Shown here one piece after another: positions 43,902-53,252 of a stretch of DNA of 64,000 bases (the stretch's first letter is position 1; each line of letters begins with the position of its first letter). The position numbers and the translations under genes were made by a program. Origin of the DNA: a bacterium HR19. GTDB taxonomy: Bacteria; Calescibacteriota; Calescibacteriia; Calescibacteriales; Calescibacteriaceae. The stretch lies in contig BEHV01000003.1 of the NCBI GenBank assembly GCA_002898315.1, positions 62,001 through 126,000 of the forward strand. The letters run 5' to 3'. The notes under the pieces were generated by a model. It was not told where the DNA came from. It searched no databases and saw only the letters and a list, made by a program, of their open reading frames with translations.

Positions 43902-44408
43902 ATGAAAAAGATACCTCTAAAAAACATTTTGAGATATGCGATAAATTATTGTGGGAAGGATGAAAGAAAACTGAAACTAGTTCTCAACTTCATAGAAAAT
44001 CTCATAGAGCGAAAAATTGAAAGCGCATATATAGACCAAGAAGATGAATTGTATTTCGGAGAACAAAAAAAGATAGAGCTGAAAATAGATGAAGATGTTA
44101 TAAGATTCACAAGATTAGCAGAAGAGATAGGAAAATCAGCAAGCGGGCTTTTATGCGAACTGATATGTGAAAAATTTGGAATAAGCGCAAAAATAAACAC
44201 AAGAAAACCAAAAGAAAAAAAGTTAAACGGAACAATTTCACTCAAAATCCCCATGCATATATGCAGAAAAATAGAAAAAATCACAAGAGGTGTGAAAATA
44301 TCTGAAATAGCAAGAGAAATAATAAAAGAAGCAAATGAGAGCATTCTCAAAACTGATAAAAGCGAGAAATTAAGCTTTAACATATTCAAAAATAGCGCGA
44401 TTAACTAA
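43902..44408 (+). CDS. Protein with two ribbon-helix-helix-like segments
   Basis: 168 residues, no named family recognised. Two segments each read like a beta strand followed by two helices. One is about 56-91 (KIELKIDEDVIRFTRLAEEI, ending SGLLCELICEKFG). The other is about 109-145 (GTISLKIPMHICRKIEKI, then SEIAREIIKEANE). This pattern fits a tandem ribbon-helix-helix DNA-binding protein folding as an intramolecular pair. The next gene encodes a small helix-turn-helix protein, so the two may form a regulatory pair. Function is unknown. Confidence 0.55.
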   Translation: MKKIPLKNILRYAINYCGKDERKLKLVLNFIENLIERKIESAYIDQEDELYFGEQKKIELKIDEDVIRFTRLAEEIGKSASGLLCELICEKFGISAKINTRKPKEKKLNGTISLKIPMHICRKIEKITRGVKISEIAREIIKEANESILKTDKSEKLSFNIFKNSAIN

Positions 44409-44455
44409 ATCAATACTCTTGACTATGGTGAAGTAAAAAAGGAAGGAGAAAAATT

Positions 44456-44761
44456 ATGAGAGCAAAACAAGAAGGAATTTCATCATCAAAAAAAATCACA
44501 GGGAAGGAAAGAAAAATAGAAAAGTACAAAGAGAAGATAAGAAGGGAAATATCAAGAAACGGGTATATATATGGCACAATAAGAGAACTTTCCGAATGCC
44601 TCAGAATACCCCTATCAACTCTATATAAAATAATGAAATCCGAAGAATTCAAGACAGAAAAAATAAAGAACGCAAAGAACCGTTATTATTTCCTGACAGA
44701 TCAGAAAAGCAGATCAAAACCTGCTGAAAAAAAATCTCCAGACAGAAAAACTAAATCGTAA
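44456..44761 (+). CDS. Small helix-turn-helix protein
   Basis: 101 very basic residues. The core (about 33-62) GYIYGTIRELSECLRIPLST then LYKIMKSEEF has the spacing of a helix-turn-helix or winged-helix domain. Lys/Arg-rich tails flank it. A clear GGAAGGAG precedes the ATG, unlike most first genes here, consistent with co-expression with the upstream tandem ribbon-helix-helix gene (47-bp gap). Probable DNA-binding protein; target unknown. Confidence 0.6.
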   Translation: MRAKQEGISSSKKITGKERKIEKYKEKIRREISRNGYIYGTIRELSECLRIPLSTLYKIMKSEEFKTEKIKNAKNRYYFLTDQKSRSKPAEKKSPDRKTKS

Positions 44762-44799
44762 AACCTTTCGGAGAAAAATAAAGCATCTCCTTCTTATCT

Positions 44800-44805
44800 T
44801 AAAAT
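44800..44805 (+). promoter_or_regulatory. -10-like box before rdgB
   Basis: TAAAAT ends 7 nt before the ATG at 44813; no Shine-Dalgarno intervenes. The -35 is not clear. Confidence 0.4.
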
Positions 44806-44812
44806 TTTGGGT

Positions 44813-45418
44813 ATGTTAGAGGTATTTGTAGCAACTCAAAATCAGGGAAAACAGAGAGAAATAAAAGAAATATTGAAGATGATTTCAAGGGAAATAAAAA
44901 AAGACATCATCCCGATTTTTCCATCAGAAAAAGAAACAGTTCCAGAAAACGGGAAAACATATCTTGAGAACGCTTTGTCAAAAGCTCTTTGGTGGAGAGA
45001 AAAGAGAAATATGAAAAAAATACCAATAATATCAGAAGATTCGGGAATTGAAATATTTGCTCTTGATAAGTTCCCCGGTGTTATGTCTTCTCTTGTTCCC
45101 CACAGAGATTCAACCGATATAGATAGATGCCTTTTTATTCTTCACAAGATGAAAGGCATATCAAACAGAGAAGCAAGATATGTATCTTATGTCGTAATAC
45201 TTTTACCAGAAGAAGATATATGGTTTTCAGATTTTGGCGAAACATACGGAATAATTGCAGATGAAATTAAAGGAAACGGAGGGTTTGGATACGACCCAAT
45301 ATTTTACTTACCTGAAATTGGCAAGACATTCGGAGAAGCACATCTTGAAGAAAAAATAATACATTCTCACAGATGGAAAGCTTTCAAAAAACTCACCAAG
45401 GTTTTTGAAAAACTATGA
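44813..45418 (+). CDS. rdgB: Non-canonical purine NTP pyrophosphatase (RdgB/HAM1)
   Basis: Removes ITP, dITP and XTP from the nucleotide pool. About 201 residues with FVATQNQGKQREI, SEDSGIEIFALDKFPGVMSS (catalytic Asp), NGGFGYDPIFYLP and the C-terminal HSHRWKAF. I chose the ATG at 44813; an in-frame TTG at 44807 is less likely. It overlaps the next gene by ATGA. Confidence 0.94.
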   Translation: MLEVFVATQNQGKQREIKEILKMISREIKKDIIPIFPSEKETVPENGKTYLENALSKALWWREKRNMKKIPIISEDSGIEIFALDKFPGVMSSLVPHRDSTDIDRCLFILHKMKGISNREARYVSYVVILLPEEDIWFSDFGETYGIIADEIKGNGGFGYDPIFYLPEIGKTFGEAHLEEKIIHSHRWKAFKKLTKVFEKL

Positions 45419-45972
45419 TAAGAGCTTTCATAGGAATAAAAATACCAGAAGAAATAACAGAAAAAATTGATAGCTTCTCAAAAGAAAAACTCAAAAACAT
45501 CAAAAACATAAAAAGAGTTGAAAAAGAGAATCTTCACATAACTCTAAAATTTCTCGGAGAAATAAGGGAAGAAGAAGTGGAAAGAATAAAAGAAGAGCTG
45601 AAAAAAATCTCGTTCAGAAAATTTGAGATAAAAATAAAAGGCTTAGGAGTTTTCCCGAGCATAAGTAATCCGAAAGTGATATGGATAGGAGGGGAATCAG
45701 AAAAAATACAGATGCTCAAAAGAGAAATAGATCTACACATAAAAAACTCGCAAATAAACATCAAAAAAGAAGATGATAGACCTTTCATAATACACATAAC
45801 AATGGGGAGAATAAAAAAAGAGGGAGAGAAAGAAAGTGAAAAAATAAAGCGGTTAGTCAAGGAAAATCCCGATTTTGGGCATTTTTATGCAGAAGAATTT
45901 ATTCTGTTCCAGAGCATACTGACCCCTAATGGACCAATATACAAAGTTTTAGAAAAATTTCTGCTCCTATAA
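45415..45972 (+). CDS. thpR: RNA 2',3'-cyclic phosphodiesterase (2H family)
   Basis: 185 residues with the two HxTx motifs that define the 2H/LigT family: HITL near residue 41 and HITM near residue 122. They are spaced as in ThpR. It opens with RAFIGIKIPEEI, the usual N-terminus. It acts on 2'-5' or 2',3'-cyclic phosphate ends of RNA. Translationally coupled to rdgB. Confidence 0.9.
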   Translation: MIRAFIGIKIPEEITEKIDSFSKEKLKNIKNIKRVEKENLHITLKFLGEIREEEVERIKEELKKISFRKFEIKIKGLGVFPSISNPKVIWIGGESEKIQMLKREIDLHIKNSQINIKKEDDRPFIIHITMGRIKKEGEKESEKIKRLVKENPDFGHFYAEEFILFQSILTPNGPIYKVLEKFLLL

Positions 45973-46023
45973 ATAAAACTCCGAACCCATAAAGAAAAAG
46001 AGAATTAAGAAAAGTCAAAAATC

Positions 46024-46683
46024 TCAAAGAAGGTTATCAGGAGAAGAGTAAATCGCAGTTATTATAGGAGTATCTCTCAAAGTGTATCGTCTTGCTTCTG
46101 TTTCTCTGAGCTCCATAACGAGGTCTTGAAAAGCAATAAGGTCATCGGTTTCGTATGCGACTATGAATTCCTGATCATCTATACCAAAAGAATAAGCGAG
46201 AAGTTGTTTGACAGAAGGATATTTCCGCCCGACTTTTATGTGTTCCAACATCATCTCTGCCCTCTTTTTGAAGTCGGTAAGATACCAATCAGATGTTTTC
46301 ACGAAAGGATAAACAATAAGATATTTTCCTCTTTTTGAGTTTCCAACGATGGCATAATCGTCAAGAGGAACTTTCGTTCCGTACTTTGACTTCCTTATTA
46401 TGCCAGAGAAAATATATGGTATTTCGCTTCTTTTACCAAGAGCGGTTCTCATCATATTTCTGACTCTTTCAGCTAACTTTGAAAAATCATTATGCATATG
46501 GAAAATCAAAATACTGCTTTCTTTTCTTATACCTTCTGTGATGTAAGTTGATGTGAAGAACTCTTCCGAAACGATATGACTTAAAAACTCGTTTTTTTCT
46601 GCGTCAGAATAATGAGAAGGAAGTTTCATCCCGACAAACTGAACAAACATTCCTTCTATATCATCTATCGTCTTAAAATGCAT
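46024..46683 (-). CDS. hemQ: Chlorite-dismutase-family heme protein, HemQ-like
   Basis: 219 residues. It matches coproheme decarboxylase (HemQ): YPFVKTSDWY carries the catalytic Tyr125 and Lys129, and EHIKVGRKYP gives heme ligand His148. FGIDDQEFIVAYETDD and RRYTLRDTPI complete the signature. HemQ turns coproheme III into heme b in the coproporphyrin pathway. The distal Arg of true chlorite dismutase was not recognised. No other heme genes are adjacent. Confidence 0.85.
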   Translation of the reverse strand: MHFKTIDDIEGMFVQFVGMKLPSHYSDAEKNEFLSHIVSEEFFTSTYITEGIRKESSILIFHMHNDFSKLAERVRNMMRTALGKRSEIPYIFSGIIRKSKYGTKVPLDDYAIVGNSKRGKYLIVYPFVKTSDWYLTDFKKRAEMMLEHIKVGRKYPSVKQLLAYSFGIDDQEFIVAYETDDLIAFQDLVMELRETEARRYTLRDTPIITAIYSSPDNLL

Positions 46684-46691
46684 ATCAGATA

Positions 46692-46720
46692 ATCTTAAAA
46701 AGAAAAAATAGAAAGGTCAA
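46692..46720 (-). promoter_or_regulatory. Promoter of hemQ, leaderless
   Basis: The minus strand reads TTGACC (complement of 46715-46720), a 17-bp spacer and TAAGAT (complement of 46692-46697), ending 8 nt before the ATG. This is the best-formed promoter in the window and puts transcription at the start codon. Confidence 0.65.
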
Positions 46721-46849
46721 AAATAAAATAAAATTTATCAAAAATAAACTCCTTGAAAAAATTAAAAAAGTTTGTGAAATCTCAAATTTTTCTTCAAAAA
46801 AATTTTCTGCATTCAAAAAAACCGTATTGGAAGAACTTTAAGATATTCT

Positions 46850-47955
46850 ATGCTGACAACAATCTCTGTGTTTATCTTTTTCGTTCTTTCACTCATCGGT
46901 TTTTTTAGAATAATAAACTTCTACTATTTTCAGAAAAACCCTAAATACAATAAGATAAAACCAAAATCTATTTCACTGATTATTCCTGCAAGAAACGAAG
47001 AAAAAAGAATAGAAAAGTTACTCAAATCAATACCAAAAGAAGAAATTTTATCAGAAGTATTAGTTGTTGATGATAACTCTACTGATAAAACAGAAGAAAT
47101 TTCGAGAAAATACGGAGCAAGAGTTCTGAAAATCAAGGATTTTTACCCTGAAAAAGAAGGGAAAAGCATTGCCTGCTATGTTGGTGCTATAAACTCAAAA
47201 GGTGAATTTCTTCTCTTCGTTGATGCAGATGTTTTTTTGAGAAATCGGCTTTCAGCTACATTCTTGAAAATATACCAGCAGAAGGAACCCTTACTATAAT
47301 GCCATACCATCAAACTGAAAAGTTATACGAACAATTTTCTCTATATTCAAACCTCATCGCATTACTCGGTGTTAAGATAGGTAAATTTTCAGACCCGATA
47401 AGTTTAGAAAATGGATATTTCGGTCCATTTTTCCTGATAAAAAGAGAAGATTATTTCAAAGCGGGCGGACATAAGAGTGTAGAAGACAGTATAATAGAGG
47501 ATTTAATGCTGGGGAAAAAGATAGTGCGTGCTGGAATAAAAATCTACTCTATACCTCACAAAAAGATGATAAAGTTCAGAATGTATCCAGAAGGTATAAA
47601 GAGCTTGTTTATTGGCTGGGTGAAAAATATGGCATCAGGAGCTATAAATACATCTCTTTTTGTCATAGTGATAGTTTCTAGTATTCTTGCTCTGTCATTT
47701 ATAATACCCTCAAAGCTGATAGAAGGAATTAAAAACACAGATATTTTAAGCGTATCAATCTACTCTTTACTATATATCATATACTCTGTCATGCTTTATA
47801 TTTGCGCAAGGAGTATAGGAAGCTTTGGTTTTCTAACCTGTTTGCTCTTCCCGATTTTCTCAAGCTTTTATTCAGCTGTATTCTTTACCTCAATATTCAT
47901 CAAATTGTTCAAACTCCAAGTAAATTGGAGAGGAAGAATAGTTCAGGTGAAATAA
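46850..47955 (+). pseudogene. Membrane family 2 glycosyltransferase, split by a frameshift in a T7 run
   Basis: Two abutting frames, 46850-47299 and 47299-47955, make one glycosyltransferase resembling the 4,4'-diaponeurosporenoate type (CrtQ). The first has an N-terminal membrane helix, SLIIPARNEEKRIEKLL and VVDDNSTDKTEEI. The second has QTEKLYEQFSLYSNL, the ISLENGYFGPFFLIKR region and C-terminal membrane helices. Restoring one T in the run at 47232-47238 joins them, giving VDADVFFEKSAFSYI followed by IPAEGTLTIMPYH, the normal family sequence. It could be a sequencing error, phase variation or recent decay. Confidence 0.75.
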
Positions 47956-47981
47956 AATCAATTTCATAGAGAAAACTTTGA

Positions 47982-48350
47982 AAGACCTTTCCGGAGAAGC
48001 AGAAGAAAAATCCCCCCTCTCTACTCTACGGGATAGAAGATATAAGTATTGAAAAATTTGAGAACGTTGAGTTTCCGCATGAGAGACAAAAAAGAGTTGA
48101 TAAGCTGTTTTTAGAGAAACTTGGTAGGAAAAGAAAAGGAATGTGTTTGAAAGAAGCGATAGATTTGGTTCTGCTGACAAAGTTTGGTAAAAAGTCAAAA
48201 GGAGTAATAAAGAAGATAAATCAGATTGACAACCTAAAAAAGTTCAAAATCTTGAAGAAACAGGTTATCAAAGTCAAAAATCTCAAAGAACTTGAAAGAA
48301 AGTTGAACTTCAAAAACACACACAGCAAAAAAATGAAAATCACTCACTGA
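47982..48350 (+). pseudogene. Decayed gene fragment, possibly Rpn/PD-(D/E)XK-like
   Basis: An open frame of about 120 codons without an early start codon. It reads EKFENVEFPHERQKRVDKLF, then directly KGMCLKEAIDLVLLTKFGKK and a Lys-rich tail. The first block resembles the beginning, and the later one the end, of Rpn-type putative nucleases, with the middle missing. An ATG at 48141 would give a 69-residue protein. It probably represents a gene with an internal deletion; family assignment is weak. Confidence 0.35.
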
Positions 48351-49158
48351 AATATTCTCTGAAATCTTGAACAAAATCTCTGATATTTGTGAGAACACTT
48401 ATTATCTGCTCTTGGGTATGTGCTATTGGACCTATTTCAAAGGTAAAATTTCTGCTATAACCTACTGACTTGAAAGCAGAAAGAAGGTTTTTCCAATCAA
48501 TAGTCCCTGTGCGTGGTGGATAATGAAGATCGCTCACTCCATCGTTATCTGAAATATGAGTTGCAAATATATTTGAAGAGAGGAGCTCTACAATTTTCTC
48601 TGGTGGTTTTTCCCATATATTAGCGTGTCCAACATCAAGACAAATACCCAACCTTTTATCTCCGTCTTTGAGATTTTTTCTCAGATGTGGAAGAAGGGAT
48701 ACGAGGTCTTTTGCGAGCGGAAATCCCATAGGGTCATTTTCAAGCGCAAAAACACAATCTGTTTTTGAATAAATAACTTCAAAGTTTTTCAAAAATATCT
48801 CAATGTCATCTCCAACATGCAGAACAAAAGTTTCAACACCAATATAAGATAAAGCATCTATACAATTTAAAATCTCGTCTTTTGACTTCTGAGCTGAATC
48901 TTTATCTGAAAGAGAGACCTTGAAGGTATTGCCAGAAGAATCTTCTGCGTAAAGGGGGAGATGTGCGGTCTGGATTTTTATTGAGTATTTTTCTGACCAA
49001 TCTTTGACTCTTTTTATAAATTCACTTGATTTATAATTGAAGTGCTTTCCCATAGCCCAAAGCTCACACCTTGAAAAACCAAAATCGCTGAGAATACTGA
49101 AAACCTCTTCACTTATTTCAGATCTCAGAAAAAGTTGTGTTGAAATGCTGACTTTCAT
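48340..49158 (-). CDS. Sugar phosphate isomerase/epimerase-like TIM-barrel protein
   Basis: 272 residues of the xylose-isomerase-like/AP-endonuclease-2 barrel family. Metal-binding residues are visible along the strands: TAHLPLYA, FVLHVGDD, ALENDPMG, GICLDVGHANIW, ATHISDNDG and FTFEIGPI. These are the usual Glu, Asp, His and His ligands. The substrate is unknown. TAATCT 8 nt before the ATG suggests leaderless expression. The last 11 bp overlap the decayed gene's end. Confidence 0.82.
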   Translation of the reverse strand: MKVSISTQLFLRSEISEEVFSILSDFGFSRCELWAMGKHFNYKSSEFIKRVKDWSEKYSIKIQTAHLPLYAEDSSGNTFKVSLSDKDSAQKSKDEILNCIDALSYIGVETFVLHVGDDIEIFLKNFEVIYSKTDCVFALENDPMGFPLAKDLVSLLPHLRKNLKDGDKRLGICLDVGHANIWEKPPEKIVELLSSNIFATHISDNDGVSDLHYPPRTGTIDWKNLLSAFKSVGYSRNFTFEIGPIAHTQEQIISVLTNIRDFVQDFREYFSE

Positions 49159-49255
49159 AACCTATAAGATTAATAAGATAGCAAAACATATCATAATCTT
49201 TCTGTTTTCTTGTATCCACAATTGACCAATTGAATTATTAAATTATCGGTAAAAT

Positions 49256-50083
49256 CTAAAAAACAAATGCGAAGTTCAGAGATGGAACATATGGGTGAAG
49301 GTCTGGCTCAAATAAAAGAAAAGTAGACAAAGGCAATACCAATCCCGCATAACCTATAACCTTGTTATCTATCATAGTCCAGTTAAATCCTAACGATGGT
49401 ATGAAAAGAAGCCCGAATATACTTTTCCTCACTTTTATATTCTTATCAGATTTGATTAGCTCCTGCGATATATCTTGTATTACAGGAGATTCAAGAAAAA
49501 ATCCTCCCAACCTGAAATTGAAGAAGAATCCGAAATTTGAATCGGGAATTTTTGTTGATATGTACATTTGCCCGTAGATATGAGCTTCTCCGAGATAAGT
49601 GCGTTTACCTTCTCGTGAAAAATTGTAGTCGGTCGCATAAGCTCCTCCCAATCCGATACCAAAAGCAAGAAGGGAACTCTTCCCAGAAATCCATCTTTTG
49701 ATGTAAGACAAATCAGCAGTACCGACATTATATTCTTTGCTCAGACCTGAAAAAATTATTCCTCCAACTCCAAGTCCAACCAATGAGTCGGAAAATTTAT
49801 AAGAAAAAATAAGGTATGGTCTTAAATTTGCAGCCCCCAGACCAAACCTGAAATTTCTATCTTCCTCTGCCTTCCCTTCGGCTACGGACTGATAATCGTA
49901 AAGAAGAAGTGGGACTATTTCGTTGGTTGATGGAGCAACCGACGCGCTACCAGCACCCTCCGCCTTTTTAGCGCAAGACGAAAGGAATAAAGATGAAATA
50001 AAAACAGCAGAAATCAGGATGAACCCAAAGAACTTTTCGCTATCACTGAAAAAACTGGGAGCCGAAAAATAAAAACCTCGCAT
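49256..50083 (-). CDS. Lipobox-containing outer-membrane beta-barrel protein, unknown function
   Basis: About 275 residues. The N-terminal signal ends in LFLSSC, a good lipobox with Cys near residue 37. After a Ser/Ala/Gly-rich linker the rest alternates Gly/aromatic strands and ends PSLNFAFVF with a terminal Phe, as outer-membrane barrels do. A lipidated barrel is unusual. The ATG at 50083 is preferred over an in-frame TTG at 50089. Family not recognised. Confidence 0.6.
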   Translation of the reverse strand: MRGFYFSAPSFFSDSEKFFGFILISAVFISSLFLSSCAKKAEGAGSASVAPSTNEIVPLLLYDYQSVAEGKAEEDRNFRFGLGAANLRPYLIFSYKFSDSLVGLGVGGIIFSGLSKEYNVGTADLSYIKRWISGKSSLLAFGIGLGGAYATDYNFSREGKRTYLGEAHIYGQMYISTKIPDSNFGFFFNFRLGGFFLESPVIQDISQELIKSDKNIKVRKSIFGLLFIPSLGFNWTMIDNKVIGYAGLVLPLSTFLLFEPDLHPYVPSLNFAFVF

Positions 50084-50141
50084 ACACAATAAATCTTAAC
50101 AACAATAACAGAAAAATTCAATTTGTATATTGGAGCAACAT

Positions 50142-50147
50142 TACTAT
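50142..50147 (+). promoter_or_regulatory. -10-like box before gltX
   Basis: TACTAT ends 8 nt before the ATG at 50156, with no Shine-Dalgarno between. It supports this ATG over the in-frame TTG at 50123, which lies upstream of the box. Confidence 0.4.
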
Positions 50148-50155
50148 TTTTTCTT

Positions 50156-51562
50156 ATGGTGATAACGAGGTTTGCTCCTTCACCTACTGGCAGATTTCAT
50201 GTTGGAGTGGCAAGAACTGCACTGTTTTCATACCTCTGGGCTAAAAAAAACTCCGGAAAATTCATACTCAGAATAGATGACACAGATAAAGAACGCTCTA
50301 AAAAAGAATATGAAGACGAAATAAAAGAAGGGCTCAAATTTTTGGGGATTGAATGGGATTTTGAGTTCAGGCAATCTGAAAGGATTAAGATATACCAGAA
50401 AATCGCCTTTCAGCTTATCAAAGATGGATACGCTTACAAATGCTACTGCACACCAGAAGAACTTGAAAGATATAGAGAAGAAGCTCTGAGGAAAAAAATC
50501 TCTCCGAAATATCCCGGAATATGCAGGAACAAAAAGCAGGAAGACAACGAAGGGAAACCATTTGCCATAAGGTTCAGAGTTCCAGAAGAAGAATTTGAAG
50601 TTGAATTTGAAGATATAGTCCTGGGGAAAATAAAAGTGAAAACAACAGATATAGAAGATTTCGCTCTTTTGAGGTCAGACGGAACACCAACATATAATCT
50701 CGCATCATGTGTAGATGATGCGGATTTCAAGATAACTCATATAATAAGGGGAGCAGACCATATTTCAAACACTCCGAAACAAATTTTGCTCTTTAAGGTT
50801 TTGGGGCACATCCCACAGTTCGCCCACATACCCCTTGTCCTACCCGATGAAGGAAAAGGAAAAATTTCAAAAAGAGCAGAAAAAGAGATAAGCGAAATAT
50901 ATATATCTGAACTCAAAAAAGACGGATTTCTAAAAGAAGCAATAGTAAATCACCTAGCAAGGTTAGGATGGTCATACGGAGATAAAGAGATTTTTTCAAT
51001 AGATGAACTCATAAAACTCTTTGACATAAAAGATATAAACAGAAGTCCCGCAAGATACAACTTTGATAAATTGTACTGGCTGAACTCTGAATGGATGAGA
51101 ATTCTTGACGACACCGAGCTTGTTCAGAGATTAAAAGATTTTATGGATATAAAAGATGAAAACAAAGTTCTCTCAATAATACCGCAAGTAAAAGTGAGAG
51201 TCAAAACCCTAAAAGAGATGGCAGAGATGATTCAACCAATTTTTGAAATAACAAAATACGACGACGAAGGGAAGGAAAAATTTCTCAGAAACGAAAAAGC
51301 GAAAAAAATACTTGAGGAAGTAATTCAAGAGTTAGAAAATATAAAGATTGAAAGCGAGAACGCAAAAGCAGAGTTTGATAAAATGATGAAAAGCATAGCA
51401 GAAAAATATGGAGAGAAAGTTGTTTTTGTGGCTCAGGTTATGAGAATGGCAATATACGGAAAACTCGTAAGCCCACCTCTTTTTGACGTAATTAAAGTTA
51501 TAGGAAAAGAAAAAGCTATTGAGAGAATAAACTCGGCAATAAAGTTAATAGAGTGCCAATAG
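50156..51562 (+). CDS. gltX: Glutamyl-tRNA synthetase
   Basis: 468 residues. The class I HIGH motif is FAPSPTGRFHVGVAR (His15), and the KMSKS-type loop is KISKR at 236-240. A zinc-type site C96-x-C98 with C123 is present (KCYCTPEE, PGICRNK). The order of domains and RIDDTDKERS match GluRS. The extra residues from the upstream TTG (50123) are hydrophobic and unlike the family. Confidence 0.96.
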   Translation: MVITRFAPSPTGRFHVGVARTALFSYLWAKKNSGKFILRIDDTDKERSKKEYEDEIKEGLKFLGIEWDFEFRQSERIKIYQKIAFQLIKDGYAYKCYCTPEELERYREEALRKKISPKYPGICRNKKQEDNEGKPFAIRFRVPEEEFEVEFEDIVLGKIKVKTTDIEDFALLRSDGTPTYNLASCVDDADFKITHIIRGADHISNTPKQILLFKVLGHIPQFAHIPLVLPDEGKGKISKRAEKEISEIYISELKKDGFLKEAIVNHLARLGWSYGDKEIFSIDELIKLFDIKDINRSPARYNFDKLYWLNSEWMRILDDTELVQRLKDFMDIKDENKVLSIIPQVKVRVKTLKEMAEMIQPIFEITKYDDEGKEKFLRNEKAKKILEEVIQELENIKIESENAKAEFDKMMKSIAEKYGEKVVFVAQVMRMAIYGKLVSPPLFDVIKVIGKEKAIERINSAIKLIECQ

Positions 51563-51590
51563 AACAAGTTTGAACCAGAGGAAATTCAGT

Positions 51591-52580
51591 TCAAGATGAA
51601 ATCAGCCCGAAAAGAAAATCAACAACATCTCTTAAAATCTGATTTTTCGCCAGCTTACCCTCTATAAGGTCAAGATGTCCTGCCTCATACTCTTTGTAAA
51701 GCTTGACCTGCGATGATACAATATCTAAAATAGGTTTCACACTTTCAGGAGGGGCAAGCTTATCTAAAACACCAGCTATAATGAAAACAGGTTGAGTTAT
51801 TTTTCTGAACTCATCAGTAAAATTTATCTTTCCATCGTATGAGGTAATTTTTTCTTCGTATATCCATTTGAGTATTTGGAATAGGAGTTTAGGTGAAGTT
51901 GTGTCAAAACCCTTGACTAGTTTTTCCCAAAAATCATACGGCGATTCAAAGTTTCTCGTATATGAGGGATACAAAGGAGAGATTTTCAAAATGCTCTTAT
52001 TCAGCATCAGTGGAACTCCGAAAAGTCCGAAAAATCCCAACAGCTTCATAAAGTTCTCTCTATACCATATAAGAGGTATTACCTTTGAAACAGGTAGCTT
52101 ACTGATAGCACCGTATAAATTTCCAAAAAACTTCATGACAGGAACACCTCTGCCGAAGTAGATAGGGCTACCAAAAGTTATGATTGCGAAGACATTTTCA
52201 GGTTTCTGAGATGCATAAGCCAGAGACACTATGCCTCCGAGAGAGTGCCCTGCAAGGACAACTTTTTGGGAACGAGTCTTAGCCTTCAAAAACTGAACCG
52301 CCTCATCTACATCTTTAAAAACAAAATTATCAAATGTGTAATCATATCTTAACTTATTGAGTTTGGAATAGCCGGAACCTCTGAGGTCTATTGCGAATGT
52401 ATGAAATCCATTTTGAGAAAGTGAAGGAGCGATTCCCGAATTTCTTCCATGCCAGCTCAGATTATTTTGAGCGTAACCATGAACCAAAAGCACAGGATAT
52501 GGAAATCTTTTATCTTTCGGAATCCATTCAAGAACTCCCACCTTCACACCATCTGATGTTATGAGAGAGTGGATTTGCAT
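51591..52580 (-). CDS. Alpha/beta hydrolase
   Basis: 329 residues. The oxyanion region VLLVHGYAQNNLSWHG, nucleophile Ser113 in LAGHSLGG, an acidic residue in IIAGVLDKLAPP and His in EAGHLDLIEG form the catalytic triad of the fold. No signal peptide. The substrate is unknown (esterase, lipase or haloperoxidase-like). It starts 3 nt after the stop of the HAD-family gene, so the two are co-transcribed. Confidence 0.85.
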   Translation of the reverse strand: MQIHSLITSDGVKVGVLEWIPKDKRFPYPVLLVHGYAQNNLSWHGRNSGIAPSLSQNGFHTFAIDLRGSGYSKLNKLRYDYTFDNFVFKDVDEAVQFLKAKTRSQKVVLAGHSLGGIVSLAYASQKPENVFAIITFGSPIYFGRGVPVMKFFGNLYGAISKLPVSKVIPLIWYRENFMKLLGFFGLFGVPLMLNKSILKISPLYPSYTRNFESPYDFWEKLVKGFDTTSPKLLFQILKWIYEEKITSYDGKINFTDEFRKITQPVFIIAGVLDKLAPPESVKPILDIVSSQVKLYKEYEAGHLDLIEGKLAKNQILRDVVDFLFGLISS

Positions 52581-52583
52581 ATT

Positions 52584-53252
52584 TTATAGAGTATTGATTA
52601 TATTCCATCCAAGAGATTTTGCAAATTTTTTGAGTTTTGGGTCTGGATTGACCGCAACAGGAATACCGACACTTAGCAGTGTATCAATATCGTAGAAACT
52701 ATCTGTGTAGAAGTAGCTTTGAGTGAGGTCAATTTTGTTCTCTCTGGCGAACTTTTTCATCCAGTAAGTTTTTCCTCTTCCTATGCATATTGGCTCAACG
52801 ACTCTGCCTGTAAAATATCCATCTTTTGTCTCAAGATCAACAGCAATGACATTTTTTACGCCAATATGTTGAGCAATTGGTTCTATTAGTATTCTGAAAT
52901 TCCCCGAAAGTATAGCTACTATAAATCCATCTTTTTCGTGCTGTCTTATCAGCTCAACCGCTTTTGAAGAAATATATTTTTTCGCCCTATCAAAAACATA
53001 AAGAGAAATATCTAAAAAATCTTTCTCCCTCAGCCCCTTTATGTCTTTGACATTTTCTCTCAAAATATCTTCACCTTTCAGAGTATTTAACCTGTACCTC
53101 AAAAGCCATACGTACCAGAGGAAAATCTTCAATCTTGAAACTTTTCCTAATCTTATCAGCTCTTCTCCCAGCAATCTGTAAAGATCTTTTTTGACTATCA
53201 CATAGTCAAGGTCAAAAAAAGCTCCTTTCTTATAATCTGAGCTTGACATCAT
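52584..53252 (-). CDS. HAD-superfamily hydrolase, SerB/IB type
   Basis: 222 residues with HAD motif I AFFDLDYVIV (Asp14, Asp16), motif II ILSGN, and motif IV YTDSFYDIDTLL followed by VNPDPKLKKFAKSLGW. These are typical of subfamily IB phosphatases related to phosphoserine phosphatase and of acyltransferase-linked HAD proteins. The neighbouring hydrolase does not clarify the substrate. Confidence 0.85.
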   Translation of the reverse strand: MMSSSDYKKGAFFDLDYVIVKKDLYRLLGEELIRLGKVSRLKIFLWYVWLLRYRLNTLKGEDILRENVKDIKGLREKDFLDISLYVFDRAKKYISSKAVELIRQHEKDGFIVAILSGNFRILIEPIAQHIGVKNVIAVDLETKDGYFTGRVVEPICIGRGKTYWMKKFARENKIDLTQSYFYTDSFYDIDTLLSVGIPVAVNPDPKLKKFAKSLGWNIINTL

